DNA of 64,000 nt from Gordonia sihwensis NBRC 108236 (GTDB taxonomy: Bacteria; Actinomycetota; Actinomycetes; Mycobacteriales; Mycobacteriaceae). Under the pieces are notes generated by a model that saw only the letters and a program-made list of their open reading frames with translations, was not told the DNA's origin and did not search any database. Made by a program: the position numbers and the translations under genes. How positions within the stretch are numbered: the stretch's first letter is position 1; every line of letters begins with the position of its first letter. The DNA lies in contig NZ_BANU01000008.1 of NCBI RefSeq assembly GCF_000333035.1, positions 62,001-126,000 of the forward strand. The letters are read 5' to 3'. This document shows positions 22,669 through 31,131 of this stretch, piece after piece.

Positions 22669-23595
22669 TCACGAAGCGTTCTCACCCCTGTCGATGTCCG
22701 GTTCGAGGTAAATCACCCGGGCCTGCGGCACCGCGGCCCGCACCCGGGCCTCCGCCCCGTCGATCGCCCGAGCGATCTCGACGGCCCCCAGACCCGGCGC
22801 GATCGCGATCTTCGCCGCCACCAGGAGTTCCTCGGGTCCGAGGTACTGCGTCTTCATATGGATGACGCGATCGACGTCCTGCCCCGGGATCACCGAACGC
22901 AGCGTCTCCGACTCGGCCTCGGTCGCGCCCTCGCCGATCAGCAGGCTCTTCATCTCGACGATCAGGACGATCGCGATCAGGCCGAGCAGTACGCCGATCG
23001 AGAGGGTGCCGATGCCGTCCCAGATCGCATCACCGGTGATCATCGTCAGCCCGACACCCGCGAGCGCCAGCACCAGACCGATCAGCGCGCCGCTGTCCTC
23101 GAGCAGGACCACCGGCAATTCGGGATTGCGCGAGGTGCGGATGAACTGCCACCAGGACGCCCCGCCCTTGAGTGGCCTGGACTCCTTCCGGGCGGTGTGG
23201 AAGCTGTAGCCCTCGAGGCAGATCGCGACCAGGAGGATCACCACCGCGACCAGTGGTGAGTCGAGCCCGTGATCGCCCGCGTGGCGGATCTTCTCGACGC
23301 CTTCGTAGAGCGCGAACATCGAGCCGAGGGTGAAGATCACGAGCGCGACGATGAACGAGTAGAAGTACCTGCTGCGGCCGTACCCGAACGGATGCAGTTC
23401 GTCGGCCTTGCGCGCCGCGCTCTTCTGGCCGAGCAGAAGCAGGCCCTGGTTCGACGTGTCGGCGACGGAGTGGACGCCTTCGGCGAGCATCGATGAGGAA
23501 CCGGTGATCGCGAAGCCGACGAACTTGGCCGCGGCGATTCCCGCATTGGCGGCCAGGGCGGCGACGATCGCGCGTGTCGACCCTTCTGCGGACAT
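22669..23595 (-). CDS. Cation diffusion facilitator family transporter
   Basis: A 308-residue metal efflux protein, probably exporting zinc, iron, manganese or cobalt in exchange for protons. The metal-site motif HSVADT is in helix 2 (with a histidine in place of the common aspartate three residues before) and a second acidic site, LLEDSGALIG, in helix 5. A cytosolic C-terminal domain (IPGQDVDRVIHMKTQYLGPEELLVAAK) follows. Start ATG at 23595 has GGAAGG; the open frame upstream is not used. Stands alone, divergent from the flavin monooxygenase pair. Confidence 0.87.
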   Translation of the reverse strand: MSAEGSTRAIVAALAANAGIAAAKFVGFAITGSSSMLAEGVHSVADTSNQGLLLLGQKSAARKADELHPFGYGRSRYFYSFIVALVIFTLGSMFALYEGVEKIRHAGDHGLDSPLVAVVILLVAICLEGYSFHTARKESRPLKGGASWWQFIRTSRNPELPVVLLEDSGALIGLVLALAGVGLTMITGDAIWDGIGTLSIGVLLGLIAIVLIVEMKSLLIGEGATEAESETLRSVIPGQDVDRVIHMKTQYLGPEELLVAAKIAIAPGLGAVEIARAIDGAEARVRAAVPQARVIYLEPDIDRGENAS

Positions 23596-23705
23596 GGAGG
23601 ACCTTCCGTCTGTGCACGTGGTGTCGGCCGGGCGGCCGCAAAGGAAGACTAATCGGTGGCGGCGGACCCGACCGTCCAGCGGCACGCGGAACGAGGGCCG
23701 GGAAT

Positions 23706-23727
23706 TAACCGGACCACGGTCCGGTTA
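23706..23727. promoter_or_regulatory. Perfect 22-bp palindromic operator before the flavin monooxygenase pair
   Basis: TAACCGGACC-AC-GGTCCGGTTA has 10-bp perfect arms. Its right end runs into TACTCT (23726-23731), a possible -10 hexamer, 46 bp before the start of the next gene. A repressor bound here would block the promoter. TetR-family proteins often use such sites. No regulator gene is adjacent. Confidence 0.65.
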
Positions 23728-23776
23728 CTCTGTGTGAAAGCCGCGGCGAGCGGACCCACCAGGAAGGAAGCGTTCG

Positions 23777-24919
23777 ATGCAGTTCGGAATCTTCAGCGTC
23801 GGTGACGTGACCACCGACCCCACCACCGGCACCACGGTCAGCGAACACGAGCGGATTCAGGCGATGACCGCTATCGCCCTGAAGGCCGAGGAGGTCGGTC
23901 TGGACGTGTTCGCCACGGGTGAGCACCACAACCCGCCGTTCGTCCCCAGTTCGCCGACCACCATGCTCGGCTGGATAGCGGCTCGCACCGAGAAACTGCG
24001 GCTGTCGACCGCGACCACGCTCATCACCACGAACGACCCGGTCAAGATCGCCGAGGACTTCGCGATGCTTCAGCACCTGTCCGGGGGCCGGGCGGACCTG
24101 ACACTCGGTCGCGGCAACACCGGTCCGGTGTACCCGTGGTTCGGCAAGGACATCCGGCAGGGCATCCCCCTCGCCGTCGAGAACTATCACCTCCTCCGGC
24201 GCCTGTGGCGGGAGAAGAACATCGACTGGGAGGGCCGGTTCCGGACGCCGCTGCAGGGCTACACCTCCACACCCGCTCCCCTCGACGACACTCCGCCGTT
24301 CGTATGGCACGGCTCCATCCGCTCCCCGGAGATCGCCGAGCAGGCCGCGTTCTACGGCGACGGCTTCTTCCACAACAACATCTTCTGGAACAAGGAGCAC
24401 ACCGAGCAGATGGTGAACCTGTACCGTCGCCGTTTCGAGCACTACGGCCACGGTTCCGCCGATCAGGCCATCGTCGGTCTCGGCGGTCAGGTCTTCATGG
24501 CGGACACCGAGAACGAGGCCAAACGCCGGTTCCGTCCCTACTTCGACAACGCGCCCGTGTACGGCCACGGTCCGTCGCTCGAAGACTTCACCGACATGAC
24601 CCCGCTGACCGTCGGCACGCCGGAGATGGTGATCGACAAGACCCTCTCATTCGCCGACTACGCGGGCGACTACCAGCGGCAGCTGTTCCTCGTCGACCAC
24701 GCCGGACTTCCCCTGCCGCAGGTGCTCGAGCAGATCGAGATCCTGGGCACTCAGGTGGTGCCGGTCCTGCGTGCGGAATTCGACCGCCGCCGACCCGCCC
24801 ACGTGCCCTCCGATCCGCCCACCCACGAGTCTTTGGTGGCCGCCGGCCCGGGCTCACCGCACCGCCGGGTCGCTCCGGCCGCATCCGTCGCGACCGCGGC
24901 GGCGAAGGGAGAGAACTGA
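23777..24919 (+). CDS. LLM-class flavin-dependent monooxygenase (CE1758 family)
   Basis: A 380-residue bacterial luciferase-like protein that would use reduced FMN and oxygen on an unknown substrate. The start MQFGIFSVGD, the TGEHHNPPF segment and the LGRGNTGPVYPWFGKDI segment are typical of this subgroup. The last 40 residues are a Pro/Ala-rich tail of low complexity. It follows a perfect palindrome and is followed, one base after its stop, by an FMN reductase that would supply reduced flavin. Confidence 0.88.
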   Translation: MQFGIFSVGDVTTDPTTGTTVSEHERIQAMTAIALKAEEVGLDVFATGEHHNPPFVPSSPTTMLGWIAARTEKLRLSTATTLITTNDPVKIAEDFAMLQHLSGGRADLTLGRGNTGPVYPWFGKDIRQGIPLAVENYHLLRRLWREKNIDWEGRFRTPLQGYTSTPAPLDDTPPFVWHGSIRSPEIAEQAAFYGDGFFHNNIFWNKEHTEQMVNLYRRRFEHYGHGSADQAIVGLGGQVFMADTENEAKRRFRPYFDNAPVYGHGPSLEDFTDMTPLTVGTPEMVIDKTLSFADYAGDYQRQLFLVDHAGLPLPQVLEQIEILGTQVVPVLRAEFDRRRPAHVPSDPPTHESLVAAGPGSPHRRVAPAASVATAAAKGEN

Positions 24920-24920
24920 G

Positions 24921-25577
24921 ATGGCGCGACGTCTCCTCGTGATCAGCGCCGGCGTCTCGACGCCGTCGTCCACGCGGCTCCTGGCCGACCAGATCGCCGA
25001 CGCCGTCACCGCGGGAGTGACCGCCCGGGGCGAGAGCGTCGACGTGCGGGTTCTGGAGCTGGCGCCGCTCGCCGCCGGTCTGGCCACCACGGTGACCACC
25101 GGTGTCGCGACAGCGGAGGTTAGCGCCGCCCGTGACGAGGTAGCCGCCGCCGACGGCATCGTCGCCGTGACCCCGGTCTTCACCGCCTCCTACAGCGGAC
25201 TGTTCAAGATGTTCTTCGACCTGCTCGACCCCGACGCGATGACCGGCGTCCCGGTGCTGGTGGCAGCAACGGCGGGCACTCCGCGGCACAGTCTGGTCCT
25301 CGATCACGCCGTGCGCCCGCTGATGAGCTACCTGCGGGCCGACACGGTGCCGACCGCGGTCTTCGCCGCCACCGAGGACTTCGGCAGCAGCGAGCTCGGC
25401 GACCGAGTCCACCGCGCCGCCGGCGAGCTGGCACAGCGGCTCGTCGGTGCGTCCGCGGTCGCCGGATTCGGCGGCCCCACCGACCTCGAGACCCGGCCGC
25501 GTCGATCGGCGGGGGCGAACGACCTCGGCGAGGTGACTCCCTTCGCCGAGCTGTTGCGAGGCCACACCGGAGACTGA
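24921..25577 (+). CDS. NAD(P)H-dependent FMN reductase (CE1759 family)
   Basis: A 218-residue flavodoxin-fold reductase with a phosphate-binding start (ISAGVSTPSSTRLLAD) and the TPVFTASYSGLFKMFFD flavin-binding segment. Directly behind the luciferase-like monooxygenase with a one-base gap, so both form a two-component monooxygenase: this protein reduces FMN, the other uses it. The ATG at 24921 overlaps the ribosome-binding region inside the end of the first gene. Confidence 0.88.
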   Translation: MARRLLVISAGVSTPSSTRLLADQIADAVTAGVTARGESVDVRVLELAPLAAGLATTVTTGVATAEVSAARDEVAAADGIVAVTPVFTASYSGLFKMFFDLLDPDAMTGVPVLVAATAGTPRHSLVLDHAVRPLMSYLRADTVPTAVFAATEDFGSSELGDRVHRAAGELAQRLVGASAVAGFGGPTDLETRPRRSAGANDLGEVTPFAELLRGHTGD

Positions 25578-25606
25578 CCGATCAGGCACCGTCCTCGCTC
25601 GGTGTC

Positions 25607-25645
25607 CGCCCCGGGTGGCAGCCGATGCGGCTGCCGCCCGGGGCG
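25607..25645. terminator. Bidirectional hairpin between the FMN reductase and the ESX cluster
   Basis: An 18-bp stem (25607-25624 with 25628-25645, one T-G pair inside) closes on a three-base loop. It lies 30 bp after the reductase stop and 9 bp after the stop of the convergent WXG100 gene. Confidence 0.75.
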
Positions 25646-25653
25646 ACCGTGTC

Positions 25654-25950
25654 TCACACCGCGAAGGTCTTGCCCACCCGGACGTCGGTCTCCCGCATAT
25701 GCGTGGCGGCCTTCGCGACTCCCGTGCCGAGCGAGTCGAGCCGAGCGCGCGCGTCGGCGAAGATCCGATCCCAGTTGCCCTGCGCCTGCTGGTACGACGC
25801 GGCGCCTCCCGAGTCCCAGTGCGCGGCGAGCGCCGTCACCTGGCGCTTGAGCTGACCCGACAGCTCTTCCAACCGCTGAAACTGTCCACGCAGGTCGCCC
25901 GAAAGCGTTCCGAGACTTGCGAAGTCGTACCGAATGAGTCCGTTGCTCAT
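25654..25950 (-). CDS. WXG100-family type VII secretion protein, second of a pair
   Basis: A 98-residue helical-hairpin protein of the ESAT-6/CFP-10 class. The turn has Trp45 in HWDSGGA, a slightly altered WXG motif (W-D-S-G). No signal peptide; such proteins are secreted by ESX machines as heterodimers. The ATG at 25950 has AGGGGGAT upstream. It lies 111 bp after another WXG100 gene, the natural partner. It is the last gene of the cluster. Confidence 0.8.
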   Translation of the reverse strand: MSNGLIRYDFASLGTLSGDLRGQFQRLEELSGQLKRQVTALAAHWDSGGAASYQQAQGNWDRIFADARARLDSLGTGVAKAATHMRETDVRVGKTFAV

Positions 25951-26061
25951 GTCATCCCCCTGTGAGTGTGTTGAATCGGATGTGTCAGTCGAAGATATGC
26001 GCGTCGAGCTCGTGCGTCTGCGACGAGCGAGCCGCGCCACCGCTCCCCCGCGGCGGCCCCG

Positions 26062-26373
26062 CTACAACGACAGATGTCCCTGCAGGCCGGTGAGCTGGCC
26101 CGCCACCGTCACGTCTTCGTCGTCGTAACCGCGGAAGCCGGCGGTCAGCTTCGACTCGATCTCGTCCAGCGCGCCCTGCAGTTTGGTCGCGACCCCGTGC
26201 CAATCGGTATGCGTGGTCTCGAACGCGGTGGACGCCTTGCCGTCCCAGCCCGACTTGCCGTTCACCGCCGACTTCTGGATCTGGCCGACGATGCGCTGCA
26301 TCTCGTCCACCACTCCTTTGATCGACGCCGCCGAGGCCTGTCCGGCGGCGACGTCGAGTTTGAGAGCCTGCAT
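26062..26373 (-). CDS. WXG100-family type VII secretion protein, with ESX export signal
   Basis: A 103-residue CFP-10-like protein. The WXG motif is exact (Trp43-Asp-Gly45), and near the C-terminus Tyr83-Asp-Asp-Glu-Asp87 fits the YxxxD/E secretion signal of ESX substrates. With the following WXG100 gene it should form the exported dimer. RBS AAGGA is present before the ATG. Confidence 0.87.
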   Translation of the reverse strand: MQALKLDVAAGQASAASIKGVVDEMQRIVGQIQKSAVNGKSGWDGKASTAFETTHTDWHGVATKLQGALDEIESKLTAGFRGYDDEDVTVAGQLTGLQGHLSL

Positions 26374-26412
26374 GTCGCAGTCCTTTCCTTGGTGTTCTTC
26401 TCGATCCCCGGA

Positions 26413-27792
26413 TCACACCGATCCGGCGAGCTTCTGGCCGCCCAGTCCCAACTCCAGCGCCACGTCGAAGTCAAGCGACTCCGCGGTCATGGCCGTGAGC
26501 CAGTCCCGGTCCACCGCCTCGCTGCTAGCGGGCTCAGGCGCTACGGCGGCGGGCACGATCCGCGGTCCGTCCGCGGACTGACGTGCCGTGGCCGGCACGA
26601 CCGGTGCCAGCGGCACGGCGGGCGCCGCCGCCGAGTCCGTTGACACAGTCGCCTGTGCTGCCCCGACCACCGCGGCGTTGGTGGTCATGGGCCGATCGGC
26701 CAGCGACACCGGTTCCGCGGCGACCGAGGCGGTCATCGCACTCGGAGCGGCGCCGGGAACGGAGGCTGCCGGTCTGACCGCCGGTCCACCGGCACCCGCG
26801 CCTCCGACCGCCGGCGCTCCAGCACCGGATGATCCGGCCGACGCTGCCCCGGGCGTCGTCGGTCCGCGGTCGCAGGCCGACGGACAGGGTGCGGGCACGG
26901 CAGCGGGGGTTCCGAGCGCATCCCGGTGGTTCGGGTTCGGAGCCGGGACCTCCGGTGCGCCGTCCGACCCCGTACCCGCCAAGAGCTTCGTAGCGAGCGT
27001 CGTTCCCGCCTGGACCATCGGGAGCGCCGACTCCAGCAGTTTCGCCGCCACCGCGAATCCGTCGCCGCCCGGCCCCGGCACCGCGGTGACCGGTATCGGC
27101 CTGCCGTTCGCCGCCATGTGCGCCGTGGGACCGGCCAGCTGAGTGCGAGTGGCCGCGACCACCGAGAGCCCCTCTGCCAGCCCCTCCGCCGCGATCCCGA
27201 GCGCCGCGAGCTGCCCGGGCGGGGTCGCCAGCGTCGGCAGTGCGGCGGCGAGCGCCCCTGCCGTCTTCACCACTACTCCCTGCAGTTGAGTCAGACCGGC
27301 GGCCACCACCGCTGCCGCGGCCTGCAGATCGGCAGAGATCGCCGCTCCCTGCGTCGCCAGCATGCCGGACTCCGACGCCGCCCGCGACGCAGCCGTGACC
27401 GCCGATGTCGCAGCCTGTCCCACCCATCCGCCATCCACCGAACGGGCAGCGTTGAGCAGCAGCGTCACGCCGCCGTCGAGCAGGCCGGCGAGATCGCTGT
27501 GGGCGGCTGCGGGGTCCCCGATTCCGCCGAGCCTTCCGGTACCGAATGTCGCGAGCAGATCGGTGATCGGCTTCAGCAACATCGCCGGATCGATCGCGGG
27601 CAGCACCGGCAACTCGGGAAGGCTCGCCGGCAGGTGCACGTTCAACGGTGCCTGAACCGGCGCGATCCCGAATCTCGCGAGCACGTCCCCCGCCCCGCAG
27701 TCCGCCGCGGTGGCCACCTCGGGGCTCCCGCACGTGTGGGCAGCCGGTCCGGACGCCGGCCCCGCATCGTCGGAGGTTCGGTGCCGGCTCAC
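26413..27792 (-). CDS. Ala/Pro-rich ESX-associated protein
   Basis: A 459-residue protein of unknown function, probably an ESX substrate. Residues about 120-260 are helical and alanine-rich, with a WVG motif in GGWVGQAATSAVTAA that recalls PPE and EspB-type proteins; residues about 280-420 are disordered and rich in Ala, Pro and Gly. The C-terminus (DWLTAMTAESLDFDVALEL) looks structured. Two pairs of cysteines are near the N-terminus and in the middle. The GTG at 27792 overlaps the stop of the EspC-like gene by GTGA. Family membership is uncertain. Confidence 0.65.
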   Translation of the reverse strand: MSRHRTSDDAGPASGPAAHTCGSPEVATAADCGAGDVLARFGIAPVQAPLNVHLPASLPELPVLPAIDPAMLLKPITDLLATFGTGRLGGIGDPAAAHSDLAGLLDGGVTLLLNAARSVDGGWVGQAATSAVTAASRAASESGMLATQGAAISADLQAAAAVVAAGLTQLQGVVVKTAGALAAALPTLATPPGQLAALGIAAEGLAEGLSVVAATRTQLAGPTAHMAANGRPIPVTAVPGPGGDGFAVAAKLLESALPMVQAGTTLATKLLAGTGSDGAPEVPAPNPNHRDALGTPAAVPAPCPSACDRGPTTPGAASAGSSGAGAPAVGGAGAGGPAVRPAASVPGAAPSAMTASVAAEPVSLADRPMTTNAAVVGAAQATVSTDSAAAPAVPLAPVVPATARQSADGPRIVPAAVAPEPASSEAVDRDWLTAMTAESLDFDVALELGLGGQKLAGSV

Positions 27793-28091
27793 ACTCGGAC
27801 CCCGCAGGCACCGGTGCCGTCGGCGTCGGAGAACGAGGCGATTCCGGCCGACACCGCGGCTGCGGTCGCCGCATGCGCGGCGGCGAGAAGCCCGACTCCG
27901 CGGAGGTGATTGGCCTGTGCCACCGAGTAGGCGGCGGCGAACTCCTGCCCGATCAGACCGAATACCGCCGTCACTGCGGCCCCCACCGCCGCCGCGTCGA
28001 ACGCTCCGGCAGTGGCCGTCGCCGTTCCCAGCGCCGCCGATGTGGCGCCGAACGTCTGCACCGCTTCCGGGTGCACCATCGTCTCGTTCAC
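27789..28091 (-). CDS. EspC-like type VII secretion target (DUF2580-like)
   Basis: A 100-residue protein with the two-helix layout of the ESX-1 secretion-associated EspC family: VHPEAVQTFGATSAALG at the N-terminus and an alanine-rich second helix. GTG start at 28091 has AGGGGGAG ahead of it. It overlaps the next gene by GTGA, so both are made together. No strict WXG motif is present. Confidence 0.7.
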   Translation of the reverse strand: MNETMVHPEAVQTFGATSAALGTATATAGAFDAAAVGAAVTAVFGLIGQEFAAAYSVAQANHLRGVGLLAAAHAATAAAVSAGIASFSDADGTGACGVRV

Positions 28092-28122
28092 GTCTCCCCC
28101 TGATGCTTGAAGAATCGAGCCC

Positions 28123-28488
28123 TCATGTAATTGGACGCACCGGATCCCGGTTCGGTTCCACCGCCGCGCCGGAGTCGTCGACTCCGGTCAGTGCGGCGAA
28201 CTCGCCGCAGAACGACTGCATGATCTCGCTGCGCTCGGCGAAGGCATCCGTCGCCGCGCGCACTGCCGCACCCACGATCTCCTCCGACAGTCGTGCGCCC
28301 TTTCCGCCGCCGGCGCCGGCGGCGATCTCCAACTCGATGAGGGCTCCGTTGCCGTTCACCGTCACGCGCACGCGACCGTCGTCGCCGACTCCGGTCGCGC
28401 GCAGTTGCTGCAGTCTCCGGTGCACGTCCTCCAGCGCCCCCAGCTGCCGCTGCGCCCGATCGGCGACGGCGTCCATCTCGGGGTTCAC
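28123..28488 (-). CDS. YbaB/EbfC-family protein (EspL-like)
   Basis: A 121-residue protein with the YbaB fold: a coiled-coil helix (MDAVADRAQRQLGALEDVHRRLQ), a strand pair (VRVTVNGNGALIELEI) and a helix pair. YbaB relatives occur in ESX clusters (EspL, Rv3880c). The GTG at 28488 overlaps the stop of the upstream gene; the internal ATG at 28476 is the alternative. Function in secretion is unknown. Confidence 0.75.
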   Translation of the reverse strand: MNPEMDAVADRAQRQLGALEDVHRRLQQLRATGVGDDGRVRVTVNGNGALIELEIAAGAGGGKGARLSEEIVGAAVRAATDAFAERSEIMQSFCGEFAALTGVDDSGAAVEPNRDPVRPIT

Positions 28489-28829
28489 CGATTCCGTCCT
28501 GCACTCGAGGCATCCGCTGCCGCCTCGGCGTTCACCAGCTCCTTGCGTGACGGCAGCCCGAGCAGATCGAGTGCCTCCTCATCGACACCGCGCCCCCGCA
28601 ACCGGTGCCTGGCCTGCACTCCCGCGGTCGTGCTCGCGAGGGTGCACAGCGCCATGATCTCGCGCGCCAGTGCCGCCGGAGACCGCCGCATCGCCCGAGA
28701 CGAAATAGTCATCCCCACCGGCAGTCCCGCGGCCGTGCACGTGACGGAGATGGCCCCGGATCTCGATGCGACAGTGGTCAGCCCCGCCGGTTCCGTGTCG
28801 GAACCCTGATGTCGATTCTCTTCTGCCAT
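28485..28829 (-). CDS. Small ESX-cluster protein, distant YbaB-like
   Basis: A 114-residue protein, first gene of the leftward ESX cluster. The central strand pattern (ISVTCTAAGLPVGMTISSRAM) and following helix (SPAALAREIMALCTLAS) resemble the YbaB core in the next gene, so the two may form a pair. The end is LLGLPSRKELVNAEAAAD. ATG at 28829 was chosen over the open frame to 28955, which runs into the divergent promoter. Function unknown. Confidence 0.6.
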   Translation of the reverse strand: MAEENRHQGSDTEPAGLTTVASRSGAISVTCTAAGLPVGMTISSRAMRRSPAALAREIMALCTLASTTAGVQARHRLRGRGVDEEALDLLGLPSRKELVNAEAAADASSAGRNR

Positions 28830-28955
28830 GTGACTTAGACGCGCGTGACTCGTTTTCGGTTCCATCGATTCGAACGCGGGCGTGTCTGGGTCGGCGACGT
28901 CTAACGTTCCACCCCGACCGCAGCATCGTCGCTGCGAGCGACCCGAGGGGGACAC

Positions 28956-30173
28956 ATGACACCATCAGAAGTCCAGATGAGCGACACTCCGCCCTGGCTC
29001 GACCATCAGCCGCACGAACCGCGGCCGGACATCGATCTGTCCGCGATCATCGGTCTCTCGCCGCCCGTCTCCGCAGAGCACGCCTCCGCAGAGCCCGATG
29101 AGGCTGCACCGCTGCGCGCCGCACCGGAGATCGACGCGACGGTCCATCCCGCACCGATGCCGTATCCGGTGCCACCGGCACCCGCGCCGCTCGCGCCGCC
29201 CGTCAGCGCGTTCGTCCCGGCCGCACCGCTCCCGCCCGCCGGTCCAGCCCTGGATCAAGTCGCGATCCTGCGCAAGGCACGGCGTGCCCCCGTGCGCGGA
29301 TGGCGGCGCGCCGTGCACGCGGTGACCGCCGGGTTGGTGAACCCCGGCGAGTCGCCCGCCGAAATCGAGTACCAGCAGCTGCTGGAACGACTCCGGCGCC
29401 CGATTCGCGGCGACTACCGCATCGCGGTGCTGTCGTTGAAGGGCGGCGTGGGCAAGACCACCACGACGATCGGACTCGGTTCCACGTTCGCATCGCTCCG
29501 CGGCGACCGGGTGATCGCGGTGGACGCCAATCCGGATCTCGGAACCCTCGCGCAGCGCATTCCGCAGCAGACCGCCTGCACCGTCCGCGACCTGCTCGCC
29601 GACACCGCGGTGCACCGGTACTCCGATGTCCGGGCGCACACCTCGCAAGCCCCCAGCCGGCTCGAAGTGCTGGCCTCAGAACGCGACCCCGCTGCCGCCG
29701 AGGCGTTCAGCGAACGGGAGTACCGCGGCGTCGTCGACATTCTCCAGCGCTTCTACAACGTGATCCTCACCGATTGCGGCACCGGAATGAGCGCCGACGC
29801 CATGCGCGGCGTCCTCGACACCGCCGACGCTCTGGTCCTGGTCTCCTCTCCCGCACTCGACGGAGCACGCAGCGCCGGTTCCACGCTGGACTGGCTGGCC
29901 GGACACGGCTACGGCCACCTCATCCCGCACAGCGTGGTGGTGCTCAGCTCATCCCGACCGGGTTCGTCGACCATCGACGTCGACCAGCTCGCACAACACT
30001 TCCTGACCCGCTGCCGGGCGGTACACACCATCGGATTCGACGATCACCTCGCCGAAGGCGCCGACATCGATCTGGAACTCCTCAGCAAGTCCACCCGCCG
30101 GTCGTTCGTCGAACTGGCCGCCACCATCGCCGACGACTTCGCCAATCCCCCGCGGCGCAGAACCGGCGGGTGA
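28956..30173 (+). CDS. MinD/ParA-like ATPase with proline-rich N-terminus (EspI-like)
   Basis: A 405-residue protein resembling EspI (Rv3876) of ESX-1. Residues 1-100 are disordered and Pro/Ala-rich; the C-terminal part is a deviant Walker ATPase with KGGVGKTT (162-169) and VDANPDLGTLAQR. The ATG follows GAGGGGG. It is divergent from the WXG100 cluster across about 126 bp. EspI controls ESX-1 secretion at low ATP; a like role here is inference. Confidence 0.83.
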   Translation: MTPSEVQMSDTPPWLDHQPHEPRPDIDLSAIIGLSPPVSAEHASAEPDEAAPLRAAPEIDATVHPAPMPYPVPPAPAPLAPPVSAFVPAAPLPPAGPALDQVAILRKARRAPVRGWRRAVHAVTAGLVNPGESPAEIEYQQLLERLRRPIRGDYRIAVLSLKGGVGKTTTTIGLGSTFASLRGDRVIAVDANPDLGTLAQRIPQQTACTVRDLLADTAVHRYSDVRAHTSQAPSRLEVLASERDPAAAEAFSEREYRGVVDILQRFYNVILTDCGTGMSADAMRGVLDTADALVLVSSPALDGARSAGSTLDWLAGHGYGHLIPHSVVVLSSSRPGSSTIDVDQLAQHFLTRCRAVHTIGFDDHLAEGADIDLELLSKSTRRSFVELAATIADDFANPPRRRTGG

Positions 30174-30189
30174 CCGAGGGCGCGGCGGA

Positions 30190-31077
30190 CTACTCCACGA
30201 CCGGACCCGCACACCCGAGATCACCGGCGTCGCGGACGTCCCGCGTCCGTTCGTTGCGCGCCGCCCACTCCTCGGGCGGCGGGTAGCTCACGCTCATCAG
30301 GCACAGGCCACGGGCCTGCGCCACGGGCACCTGCGCGGAGCGTGCGCGCTCAGACAACAGCCCGGCACACCAGTCGACGCCGCGGCGACCGTCGCCGACC
30401 GAGGCCACCGCGCCCACGAGGGACCGGACCATCGACCAGCAGAAGGCGTCGGCCACCACGGTGCCGACCAGCACGTCGCCGTCTCGCCGCCAACTGAAGC
30501 GCTGGAGTTCGCGGATGGTGGTGGAGCCCGGCCGGTAGCGGCAGAAGGCCGCGAAGTCATTGAGCCCGACCAAAGCCGCCGAGGCCGCGTTCATGGCCTC
30601 GACGTCCAGGGGCCGGGTCCAATCGGCGGTGGTGCGGGCGAGGGTCGGCTCGGCGCCCCACGCGGCGTCGGTGAGCCGGTATTCGTACGTGCGCGCCAGT
30701 GCGGAGAAACGCGCATCGAAGTCTGCGGAAACGGTCTCGATCCGCTTCACCCGTACATCGTCCGGGAGCATCTTGGCGAGCCTGCGAACCAGTCGCGACG
30801 GGTCCCCGTCGATGGACCTGGTCTGCAACGACGCGACGGGGACGTCGCAGTGCGCCACCTGCCCGGCGGCGTGGACACCGGCGTCGGTCCGGCCCGCGAC
30901 AGTCAGCCGAATCGGCGCGCGGAGCACGGTGCTCAGCATCTGCTCGAGACTCTCGCAGACCGTCCGTCGACCGGGCTGCGTGGCCCAGCCGGAGAAGTCG
31001 GTGCCGTCGTAGCCGATCAGCAGCCGAAGACGACACAGCCCGTCCCCATCGATGATGGGGACGGGCTGTGTCGTCAT
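30190..31077 (-). CDS. truA: tRNA pseudouridine(38-40) synthase
   Basis: A 295-residue TruA that modifies the anticodon arm of tRNAs. The catalytic aspartate is Asp65 in [19 protein letters not shown] at residues 23-32 is the usual start of the domain. The ATG at 31077 has GAGAGG upstream, and no other ATG, GTG or TTG start is seen in frame before the domain. Unusually, codons 2-16 form one arm-loop-arm of a perfect 20-bp hairpin. It follows rplQ as in Rv3455c-Rv3456c. Confidence 0.93.
   Translation of the reverse strand: MTTQPVPIIDGDGLCRLRLLIGYDGTDFSGWATQPGRRTVCESLEQMLSTVLRAPIRLTVAGRTDAGVHAAGQVAHCDVPVASLQTRSIDGDPSRLVRRLAKMLPDDVRVKRIETVSADFDARFSALARTYEYRLTDAAWGAEPTLARTTADWTRPLDVEAMNAASAALVGLNDFAAFCRYRPGSTTIRELQRFSWRRDGDVLVGTVVADAFCWSMVRSLVGAVASVGDGRRGVDWCAGLLSERARSAQVPVAQARGLCLMSVSYPPPEEWAARNERTRDVRDAGDLGCAGPVVE
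31031..31073 (-). terminator. Perfect 20-bp-stem hairpin inside the start of truA
   Basis: The stem pairs 31031-31050 with 31054-31073 without mismatch around a GAT loop. It begins 4 bases inside the truA coding sequence and 58 bp past the rplQ stop. Its form fits a terminator of the rplQ transcript, but it overlaps the truA start codon region. It could instead limit truA translation. Confidence 0.6.
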
Positions 31078-31131
31078 GGAGTGTCACCTCTCGCTCGGCG
31101 GCGACCGTCAGGTCACCGGCGAGCGAAGCGG

